From: Incurvaria masculella
Lineage: Eukaryota; Arthropoda; Insecta; Lepidoptera; Incurvariidae
Length of the DNA stretch: 64,000 nucleotides
NCBI GenBank assembly: GCA_946894095.1
Contig: OX335660.1
Location: 17,613,001-17,677,000 of the forward strand
Direction of reading: 5' to 3'
Shown here: one piece after another, positions 24,401 to 36,400 of the stretch
Position numbering within the stretch: the stretch's first letter is position 1
Layout: the number at the start of each line of letters is the position of its first letter
Program-made: the position numbers and the translations under genes
The notes under the pieces: generated by a model
The model's database searches: none
What the model was told of the DNA's origin: nothing
The model's input: the letters and a program-made list of their open reading frames with translations, nothing else

Positions 24401-27400
24401 GTAACTCTTTTTTGCGACGCAGCTGCGATAACTATAATAAAATGTTTTTTGATTTAGATTTATTTTTCGATAATGAAAGTAAAATAAAAAAATTATAGAG
24501 GTTAACGGAACTTTTGATTTTTGTGTTGAATATTTTATTTTATAAAAAAAACATGTTAAATTTTAGGCGTTTTTTGTTTTGTTTTGTATTGTTTGGTCTA
24601 GATAGTTTTTTTTTGTTCTTATCTCAAATTTTGTTTCCGCTTCTTTTTATTATCTCACATTGAGTTAGTTTACGTAGTAATAATATGTTTAGTTGGTTTG
24701 TATTTGTATCTTGTACTTGAATCACTGTAAATTCTGTTATTTTGTTTAAGTGGAATCTTTTTTTGGTTTAATTATTATGTGTATTTTTTTTTACTTATAT
24801 ATTTTGTGTAACTGTGTGATTCCTGAATAAATAAAAAAAGCCTTAGCCTTTATTATATTATATATTTTCATAGTAGAGATTTGAATAAGACGTTTAATTT
24901 TTGCCAACAGGCAACCCGTTCCAATTTTCGTAACTCAAATCAGTAGACGTGGGCGTTTCCACTGGTCTTCGAAAACGTTAGTAACTGTTATTGCTGATGC
25001 CGATAGCCGTTAGCGGAAACGGTTTAAAAAATAAATGAAAGAAAAATCCCTCTCCCTTCTTTTCCCCCCCTTTTTTTTTTTTTTTTGGCTGGACATGAAT
25101 GGACATGACATCTAGCACGGTTCGATCATCTCACATGAATTCTGAATCTCGAGTGCAGTGACCTGTATTCTCAACAAAAATCTAAATCAAGAAAGAGGTT
25201 TTGTAACCATGTAGTTATCGCAAACAATGAAGAAGTCAGACAAAACTTTTTATCCTCGACAAAATAATCCCCAGAAATAATATAACACAAATGATAAATA
25301 AACATAATTATCATTTATCTGTAAGCAAAGACTTTTTCTGTAAGCAAACCACAACGGCTGTCGTTAACAATGTAGCCCCTCTTCGATTACAGTGCACACT
25401 GCGCGCGCGCATTACAGTTTCGGCGGTAACCCCAGTTACGAGAGTCGCCGGCTACAAGCCGCAAAGAAGTAATTATTAATATTACTATTACTCGTAACCC
25501 CAGTTACGAGAGTCGCCGGCTTCAAGCCGGTTACAGCTACATTGCGCGAGCGAGACAGTCGCGGCTGGCGGGTCGTTGCGTCTAGACGTCTCGCAACCTA
25601 CGTGCTTTCGTTGGCGCACCGCGTGCGCGATCCAGTGCGCTACAAGAAATTTGTAGCAGCCATACTGCTCGGCGTAAAATGAATACTTCGTTTTTACACT
25701 AGTAACAGTTCTACGAACCCATTTCTCATTTCTCGTCCCACGACTAGTAGAAACCACTGTGGTGGAATCTGCAAAGGAGGATATTTTTTTGGTGAATCCT
25801 GTACATGTGAATTGTAGAGGTTACCAGTGAGTGAAAGTAAAGTGGACGTCCAGCAGACCTTGTTGTCAGTGAGGTGTGGGTGGGGGTGGGAGTGCGATGG
25901 CGTCGGCGGCTCGGCGTCGCTCTCGACGGACGTGGTGAGGGGAGGTGGATGAGTCGAGCTTGGAGTGAGTGTTGAGCGTACCTTGCGGAAGATGCAGGCC
26001 TTGTTGTCAGTGAGGTGTGGGTGGGGGTGGGAGTGCGACGGCGGCGGCGGCTCGGCGTCGCTCTCGCCGGACGTGGTGAGGGGAGGTGGATCAGTCGAGC
26101 TTGGAGTGAGTGTTGAGCGTACCTTGCGGAAGATGCAGGCCTTGTTGTCAGTGAGGTGTGGGTGGGGGTGGGAGTGCGACGGCGGCGGCGGCTCGGCGTC
26201 GCTCTCGCCGGACGTGGTGAGGGGAGGTGTATCAGTCGAGCTTGGAGTGAGTGTTGAGCGTACCTTGCGGAAGATGCAGGCCTTGTTGTCAGTGAGGTGT
26301 GGGTGGGGGTGGGAGTGCGACGGCGGCGGCGGCTCGGCGTCGCTCTCGCCGGACGCGCTCGGTGACGACTTGGCGGCGGGCGACGTCAGCTTGGGCTTGG
26401 GCGGTCTGCCCCGACGCTTCTTGGGTCTCTCGTCGCCGCCCGCCGCCCCCCCGCCCGCGCCGCTGACCGCGCGCGCTGCGCTCTTTGGCGGCCGACCTAA
26501 ACACATTGTTACACATTACTACTCATTTTGGGCAGAAATCTATTGATTTAATTATTTATTTGGTATACCAACAGTATCATTACAAGTAAATACTACCCAA
26601 TGGCTTTGTAACGGATGTAATTTCAGTACAGAGTCTACATAGGAATTTTACTAAATTCAAATTTCCCTCTAATTCTACCTACCCACGGTTTTCGGCCTCA
26701 AGACGAAAAAAAACGAAAAGAAAAAGACTCTTGTGGCGGGCGCGACCGAAGTACCTGCTCATTACGAGACTGAGGAGATTTACGACTGTTTCGGACAAGT
26801 TTAGTTTTCTTACGAGACTTTCATCGTTTTGAAGAAGTGAAGTGTTGTGCCACAAGTGTGGGCGACTTTAGTTTTATTGAGGCGCCCAACAAATTAAGAA
26901 GAGGAAGGGCCGGCAGGACACTACGCTGCCCTATCACCTGAGCTAGCCATGTGATATTTAGTGGATGTGCAAGGTACTCCAAACTTTTCATTATCAAATG
27001 TGCCCCGGCGAAAATCCGGCGCTACAGCTTTTAGGCTCGAGAGCGGTAACGAAAACCATCTAAAAACATCTTTTTTGTGAGTGCTCTTTGTTTAGTATCA
27101 CCTCAGGACTAAATTTTTTTTTGTACGCAACCTGATATGGATGGCTAATACCAAACAACTACCATTATGATATTAGCCCAATACACCACATTCCCGAAGG
27201 AATTAGGTGCCATGCCAGGACCTTCTCTTTATGGGACCTTCACGTCCACATTGGACTCAATGGGAAAACACAGTAAATGTTTAATTGCCGCTTCGACCAT
27301 CTTTTCAACCAATGCGATGGTACCAACCCGGGTGGGCTTAAACCCTACCATCTAGTAGGTCCCCTACAGTGTTACATGGGTTCCGAACCATGGAGCAGCT

Positions 27401-30400
27401 CTCATTCGGGACGAAATGCACTTATCCAACTCATAATGAGAAAGAAAGTGGTGCATGCGAGGATTTGAATCCTGAACTCTGGTATGCTAGGCTAGTTCCC
27501 GGGCCACTAGGTTACGAGCCGCAACAATAGCAGTTTTTTTTTATATGAGCTTTTACATCAGTGTTGGGGTCATCAAGGAGATCCTTAGTTATCGAATTTA
27601 AAAAAGCTCTTTTCGAGTTCAAGTAGCCGTACCCTTCTATTCCTAGTCTAAAAAAATTGCCAACAGGGCACGGTGTGGTAATACGTGTCCACTCAAGCCT
27701 AGCCGGTCCGTCCGCCACTGTTGGCACCTTAGTGGCCTTTTTTTTGTGCACCAATTGTCTAAATGTGATATTTATTTCTTGGGCTTGTTTATTAAACTAG
27801 TAATATTTCGTTTATTATATCTAATATTATAACGCAACTACAAAACCGAGTTGGCATCATTTACCTACTACCATAGCGAGCAGATTATACTATTTCTGTC
27901 CTTTTATTTATTTATTTTTTAACGGAAAACTTACAGCTAATTTAAAACAAATATACAATGTAATTTTTAAAAGCCAAAAATGTTTCCACAGATACAATGT
28001 AGTACTGGACTAATACTCCAGGAACTTTAGCCTTAAATCACCACTTAGAAAAACATTAAATCCGAAATGCATTTTTTTTTCTCATAAATGTTGTATTTCA
28101 TGTGGACGTGTGTACATTAAGTTTGCAACATTTTGGGGGGTCCGGAAGATAGAAATAAAATATGAAATATGTTTAAAAAATGATATCTCCTAAACAAATA
28201 TTTAGAAATGTTATTTAAAAATGTTATATGTTAGCTAATTTTAGGTGTAATATTACTGTGAATTTGCAACAATTTCTTATTTATGGAACTGTGTAAATAT
28301 ATTTTGTTTTTACAATTTTCATAATATCTGCAAAGCAAATAATGAAAATTCTATTTTATTTTCTGAAATTGGAAACTGACCGCAAACTCTATATTCTGTG
28401 AAATTTGTAAAATGTTGCAAATATTAGAAGCACATTTTTTTTCATTTAAAATTTTTACATTCACACAAAAGCTAAACAAAAAACTCGAAATACGTATAAA
28501 ATCGTTCGTTGTATAGTTTTTAAAGAATTTAATTTTCTTTTACATATTCTAGAAATAAATATAGCAATAGCAAGTTAGGTTCGCAGCATAGATTTTTTTT
28601 TGTAAAAACATTTTTTTAAATACATTTCCGTAATTACAAAATTGTTGCAAATTTACATTTACATTACGCCTTAAAATACTTAACATATAATTTTTTTTAA
28701 TACTGTTTCTAAATATTTGTTTAGGAGATATATATTTTTTAATACATTTAAATTTTTTTTTTATCTTCCGGGCCCCGCTAAATGTTGCAAACTGAATGTA
28801 AGCATATGAACATGAAATTATATATTTCTGAGAAAAAATAAATCTTTTCAGATTTCATGTGCTTCTCAAACCGTATCTATCCCGGTCTATAAGAGTAGAC
28901 TGCTATAAAAGCGTAAGAACCTTCATTCATTCTAAACTTAAATTAAGCTCGCAAATGAGCATTTATAATTGTACAAAGGTTTTAATATTAAGAATGGAAG
29001 GTGTGAGGGTGTGTTAGGTGTGTGTGTGTTTAATTGTGGGGTGTGAATGTGTGTGCGAAAAATAGAAAAAAAACATTATGTTCAGATTGATGTGGGGTTG
29101 TGTGTTGCATGTATATTAAAATTATTTGTTTTTTTTTTCCTTCTTTGATTAAAATAAACTCTCTTTTGTTTCAAGGAATGTGACATGTATGTATGTATCA
29201 TGAAGCAAGGACACATTCATTAAAGAAAGATCCTGTAAAATGAACTACTTTACGAATATACTGCAAAGCTGGACCTACGCAAGATATACGCTACACGCTG
29301 TATACCCATAAATGGGAATTCTCCTTCAGTCCCTCTTCCCGTTATCAATGTCTCCTACTAACACAGTATTTAAGATTATACTTACATACAAGTATTTAAC
29401 GCTATACCTGGGTTACGGACCTAAACTCTTTTGTCCTAAACTCTCTATTTTGTTTCATTTATGTTCATGATTCTCCCTATTAGTATTTCAGCTACTCGTT
29501 TCTTGAAAGTTGTTTTTAGGGTTGTTTATAAATGGATGGATGTAAAAAAAGTATTGTACAGAACGGCAATACGATTCAAAGGTGTGTTGCTGGTACAGTT
29601 TCTGCAAAATTTTCTCACGTGTAAGAGGTTCTCATTACGTGTATATCGAGCAGGTACATTAGTTGCACAGCGTTTACGAATTCAGGACAGTCAACCCCAC
29701 CGCTCGCAATGTTATGGAGCAATCCCATATCAGTAACTATTCGCCCGTTCCTCGAGTAGTTGAAGCCTATGAAAATGGAGTGATTGCTCGTATCGTCTAA
29801 AGATCTCCCATATTTTCCTGTACCAAGCAAATATTTTCTGAATGCACTCGGGGTAATCTATGTACATAGTATATTCAGGTGACCAAACAGAACAGGCAAA
29901 CTCCAGAACACTACGAACATAAGCAAAGTAGACAGTCCTTAAACATAGAATATCCGTAAGGCAATTTTGTTCAGAGTGTAGTTGAATACAATAGGATTCC
30001 TGCTTCTTGTGAAATAGATAGTTTCGCATTTGCCAACATTGATAGATACAATGCGAATCAAATAAGAATAGGATAGGATCACGGCCATTTTGAATGTCAA
30101 ACTGCTAAAACCCTCACTTCACTTCACAAACTTCAGCACTTTGCCGCAGTGTTGTCGCGTACTTTCCGTCGCGAATTCGAGTAAAGTTAGTCACGACCCC
30201 CGTCCTATTCTTATTTGAATAGCGTTGTATATCCTCGTATCTTTGCAGTAGGACTCGATCCAGTCTGAGGCTGAGATAAATAGTCGGTAACGGTACGAAA
30301 AGTAGTACTTTGTGACGACACTTTGAAACACTTTGCATGGACAACATCTCAATGAAAGGCAAAGTGACATCACAAAGTAGTACTTTCTGTTAGTCTTAGT

Positions 30401-33400
30401 TTCTGTTACGACTATTTATCTCAGCCTATGTAAGTCCTCCTGAAGTTTAAAGCAGTCTTACTGCTCCAAAAATTTTACTTTCATCAGCGAAGAATAGGGT
30501 AGAAAGTAGACCTCGTAAGTGTATATGTTGTATAATAGCGGGCGTAGATGTGAACCCTCTGGGACACGTGATGGGATACCTACAAAATTCCCATGATTCC
30601 AACCAATGACCACAGCCTGACAGCGATTGCTGACGTCCGATGAAAACCATCCTTTAAGGTCGCCATGCACACCGACCTCCTAAAACTTCTTCTGCAAAAT
30701 GGAATGATCGACTCTGTCGAAAGCCTTTTCATAGTCCGTGTACTTATGTACATCTCCTCAGTCAACTCAAATTCTAACAATTTATGGAAAATTCAGGGAT
30801 TAACTCGAAGGAGATTGTTCTCGACTGGTGCGTCATGCGGGGGCACCTAGAATTTGGTGGAGTGTTCTGGAAACAAGCTCCACAGATATAAAAGGTGCCC
30901 AAGCGCTGAAGGCGGCCCGTCATTTTTGGGATGAGAAAACAATTTGGTAATGGAGTAAAAATGTTGAGGACAATTTCAGAAATGTCTTTAGTGCAACTAC
31001 TACTCGAAGTGTCTAATGTACTCATATATTTGAATACCTGTCTAGGGTGCACGCTCCGCTGTTTCATCGAAATCCCTTCGGTCTCTCCTTCCGATAGCCT
31101 TCTTCATTGCGAGGATGGCGAGTGATCATCGGACCATTCCAGAGGAGGTGAAGCAGACCAACCAAAATTACGATGCATCGAATTGGCGAGAGCATAGCTG
31201 GCGTTCAGTGTACGCAGGCCTTGCAATTACCGCTCGCTACCGTGGTGGTGTACGTGCATACCTCGCTTGAGGGCGGGCGGCGCGGCGAGCGGGCGGTCGG
31301 CGCGCGGGTCCGGCGGCGGCTCGTCGTCGCTGGAGGCGGTGGAGAGACGCTGCGCCGCGGCCGCCGCGGCCGCCGCCGCCGCCGCCGTCGAGCGCCGCCG
31401 TCGCACCGGCGCCGCCACCTCCGGCGACGACGCCTCCGACACCGACAGCTCCGATATTGGACTCTGCAATTCATCACTTTAACATTGAAACAAATTCTTT
31501 TCCTCATACAAATTCAAAAATATATTCTAACAATTTTAACGATGGAAATAAAACATTATGGAAATGAAATATGGTTTATCAATATTAATTAGTATTAGAA
31601 AAGTGGGGTTCTCGAGAGTCATCCAAGTAAGTAGAATATTAAGATACAAAATGGAGTCCAGCTGCTGCAGCAGCTGCATGTTGAAGAAGAAATGTAAGTC
31701 AATAATTCAGTCAACAGAATTGCATGGAAGAGCTAGTCAGGCAGCATGTGAGAGAGGGTGTGTTCGAGGGTGAGGGTGAAGGAGGGTGAGGGTGAGGGTG
31801 AAGGAGGGTGAGGGTGAGAGTGAAGGAGGGTGTGTGTGTGTACTTACCGGCTTGCTCTTGACGTCGGCGAGGACATGTTCAACTTCCTTGCCGGAGTCGT
31901 AGGAGTCGTCGCATGGCGCGGCCGGCGCGTGCGCAGTGGGCGGCGCAAAATTGCTGAGGCTCCACGAGGGTCGCTCGACGTCTGCGGCGGCGGCGGCGGC
32001 GGTGGCGGCGGTGGAAGGGGTCGCGGCGGCGGCGGCGGCGGGGGGCGCGGGGGGGCCGGGCGGCTCGTCGCTCGAGGTGTCCGTGTCGGAGTCGCTGGGC
32101 GAAGAGTCGCTGCTGCTGGGCGACGCCACCAGCGGAGAGATCCTGCGACACGCACTCAAAACTCATGCACCACTCGGCTCCCTACCCGCATCGCTCACTC
32201 CATGCCAACATTGATTGAACTTTCCACATTTTATTTTGGTGTCTTGGTATATCTCTAAACACAGTTTCATCCGATGCCAACTATTGGAACCTATCCACCT
32301 AGTGCTACTTGGGAGCGCATTTTTAAATTACAAATACGTGCAATGCGTGCCGTGCTAGGCATGAAACCAAGAGATTCCTGCTGCGCCGCATTCTCGGAAA
32401 ACGCGAGAATGCGGCGCAGCAGGTATGCCCGAAACAATTTGGAAAATGCCCATTTTAACAAAGATTACCATGGCTACAACACTAGAGCCAAAGATCTAAT
32501 AAGACTACCTCTAGTGAAGCGCAGTAAAACTTCTAAGAGCTTTATCTGAAATAGCATCAGGTTCTTCAATAAACTCCCGCCATGCATTGTTGAAACAGAA
32601 TTAAATAGTTTTAAACGGACAATCAGACAAATTCTTTTAAAGAAAGCTTACTATAAAATTGATGATTTTTTAAAAGATGATAATATAATTAACACTTTAT
32701 TCATAGAATTTACAATTTGTATTAAGTAGGTAATGCTAAGACTGTTTATTGATTATAATTGTATGTATGATTTATTGACGTGGCTAAGAGCTACCTGTGG
32801 TGGCCATGCCAAAATAAATGAAATGAAACCGGCTCTGACCTGAGAAAGTTTTGCAATATACACCTGAATGAACAAAACCACAGAAATATATGGACAAGCC
32901 ACCGGGCTGATACCAAGCAAGACAAATAGACAACTCAGAAATTCTAGCTAGAAATCTCCATAGGCAGATCCTGATTTGATTGCTTTTAAATCCAATATCT
33001 AAGAGATAATATAGTCAACAAACTAGAATCTCTTCATTGAAAGAGAGGGTTGCCATCTTAACTGGTATTTTAAAAATTAGCTTAGTTTAAAATTCTTTGT
33101 AAATGGGAATTTATATTAACAAAGCTGGCGACAGTGGTCAGAATGGAGAATCATGAAGTGGAAAAGCTAGAAGGTAGACTGACGGGTGCGGGTGCGGCGA
33201 GACCACGCGCTCGTGCTCCTCCTCGCTATCGGAGAGTCCGACGAGCTGCTTGCCGGCCCCTCCGCCGCCCCCGCAGCCGCCGCCACCGCCGCCGCCGCCG
33301 CGCGCGCCCGCCGCCGGGAAGCATCTGCAACGTTTCATCACTGTACACCTCCCTCCGCGCACATTGAGCTCGAGTCACACTCTCGGTTGTGGTCAATGTT

Positions 33401-36400
33401 GCGCGGAAAGCGGCGGCTAGGGGGTACTCCAGGAACTTTAGCCTTAAATCAGCACTTAGAAAATCATTAAATCCGAAATGCAATTTTTTTTTTCATAAAC
33501 GTAGTATTTCATGTGGACGTGTGTACATTAAGTTTGCAACAATTTGGGGGGTCCGGAAGATAGAAATAAAATATGAAATATGTTTAAAAAATGATATCTC
33601 CTAAACAAATATTTAGAAATGTTATTTAAATATGTTATTTGTTAGCTAATTTTAGGTGTAATATTACTGTGAATTTGCAACAATTTCTTATTTACGGAAC
33701 TGTGTAAATATATTTTTTTTGTACTATTTTCATAATATCTGCAAAGCAAATAATGAAAATTCTATTTTATTTTCTGAAATTGGAAACTGACCGCAAACTC
33801 TATATTCTGTGAAATTTGTAAAATGTTGCAAATATTAGAAGCAAATTTTTTTCATTTATAAATTTTACATTCACACAAAAGCTAAACAAAACATTCGAAA
33901 TACGTATAAAATCGTTCGTTGTATAGTTTCTAAAGAATTTAATTAGCTTTTACATATTCTAGAAAGAAATATAGCAATAGCAAGTTAGGTTCGCGGCATA
34001 GATTTTTTTTTGTAAAAACATTTTTTTAAATACATTTCCGTAATTACAAAATTGTTGCAAATTCACAGTTACATTACGCCTTAAAAGACATAACATATAA
34101 TTTTTTTTAATACTGTTTCTAAATATTTGTTTAGGAGATATATATTTTTTAATACATTTTAAATTTTTTTTCTATCTTCCGGGCCCCGCTAAATCTTGCA
34201 AACTTAATGTAAGCTTATGAACATGAAATTATATATTTCTGAGAAAAAAAAAATCATTACGGATTTCATGTGCTTCTCAAACCGTATCTACCCCGGTCTA
34301 GGGAGGCGGCGGCGAATGGAAGGCGGCGGCTAGGGGGAAGCGGCGGGGAGTGGAAGGCGGCGGCTAGAGGGAGGTGGCGGCTAGGGGGAGGCGGCGGCTA
34401 GGGGGAGGCGGCGGCGAGTGGAAAGCGGCGGCTAGGGGGAGGCGGCGGCGAGTGGAAGGCGGCGGCTAGGGGGAGGCGGCGGGGAGTGGAAAGCGGCGGC
34501 TAGGGGGAGGCGGCGGCGAGTGGAAAGCGGCGGCTAGGGGGAGGCGGCGGCGAGTGGAAGGCGGCGGCTAGGGGGAGGCGGCGGGGAATGGAAGGCGGCG
34601 GCTAGGGGGAGGCGGCGGCGAGTGGAAAGCGGCGGCTAGGGGGAGGCGGCGGCGAGTGGAAGGCGGCGAGTGGTTCGCGTTAGACCTTATTGAATACATT
34701 TGATGTTTTTTTTGACTGATTGCAAAGTTTTTAAAAATGATCTACTTAGATGTTTTCTCTCCCATAGCACAGGGAATCCTATTTTCGGAGACAGACCTAC
34801 TAAACTATGTATTACATGTTATAGTATTAAGCAAAAATATTCTTGAATGAACACGATACATACATATACACCTACATACACATATAAACCGACACTATCT
34901 CAAAACCTATTGTTCTGTTTATTATTTCTGTACATGTACTGAACTTGCTTAATCAGTGAAATAAAGATTTATTATTATTATTGTTTTAAGAATGCGAAAC
35001 TGAACTCTCTTGGTTCGATTTTTTTATTGTTGTGTTAACAGCCTGTTTACTCGTAGCAGAGGTGTTCTCCTGGCATGCATGAAATAGTGATTGCCGCCAC
35101 TAGAATGTAATAATAAGAGCAGACTTACGGCGAGACGGCGCTGGGGGGGTGCGATATCCGGTTGTCGAGGCCTGCAGCAAGCACAAACATCACACAATGT
35201 ATTGCAACGAGTCTTACATGCAACGCTGCAAGTGCACGCAACATTATGTAGCGGTCATTGGATGTCGTGAAGTCACAGGAAATCTAAGATTTGAAAATGT
35301 TAACAAATGCTGTCTTGGCCATTGGCCAAGGCACAATTTTGGAAAATGACTTACATCAAACTAGCGAAATTGTCCTCCACGTTCTCTACCCGTAAAAGTT
35401 GTCAGATTATTTTGAATTTTGGATGGAAAAATATTGGCTAAAAACGTTAGAAAAACAATTTTTTTTAGATTGACCATAAGACTTAAAAATACAGATGTTT
35501 TATTCCGGGAGGTCATGACATTTTTGGTCACGATAAGGTAAATAGCTGAATTTTGGTTCACATGTTAGAGACCAACCCTCTGATGCTAAATATGTCGGTC
35601 TGCCTGTGCCAAGTGGTTGCGTTATCTAGATTGGCTATATAATATATATGTTGGTTTGTACCTGCTGCTGAATATACTGATTGTCTAGAAACATTGATAC
35701 CTATTAAATATACAACAATAACCAGTCGGTTTTTTAATTAAATACTTAAATATACCTAAAGTTATATCTGTAACCTAAATCGCCTATAACTACGAAATGC
35801 ATCCAAAGCTTTGTTCAGTTTTGGTATTGCTAAGCAAGTATGTACTGATACTTTCATGCTTCGTTATTTGCAGCCATTTACCTTATCATATATATTTTTT
35901 GTCACCATAACTACTTTTTCAGGCGCCTTATCTAGGTAACGCAACTACTTGGCACAGGCAGACTGACACATTTAGTTTCAGAGGGTAGATCTTTATCCTG
36001 CCTGTGAACCCAGTTTCAGCCATTTACGTTATCGTTACCATTTTTGTTGCCACCTTGTAGTCTATTTACATAAAATTTAAACATACGGACATACAATGAA
36101 GCCCTCTCAAAAAATTAAGAAAATTTGATTAAAATCTGACAACTTTTAGGGTTAGGGAACCCTTAGGGCCTGGAAGACAATTTCACCTTGCATACTGTGC
36201 CAATGGAATGGAAATAATGCATTTCTTAAAAATTTTAAATCTTCGATTTGCCTACACAACAGCCTTAAAAATTCTCTTCCCCTCCAACTCATTGGTGGCC
36301 CCGGCAGAAAATTTATATGTATCAAATATTTGAACCATTTTGCAAGTTTATGTAGGTATATCTTAATCTATAATATTTCGTCGTTTATTTTTAAATTGTA

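Noticed and set aside
25965..26546. 193-codon plus-strand ORF (VERTLRKMQALLSVRCGWG repeats)
   Set aside because: Complement of the 141-bp exon-12 units.
27167..27754. Short ORFs across the SINE and its flank
   Set aside because: They follow SINE sequence and have no recognisable product.
31173..32258. Arg-rich and Gly-rich ORFs on both strands
   Set aside because: Shadows of lilli exons 10 and 11.
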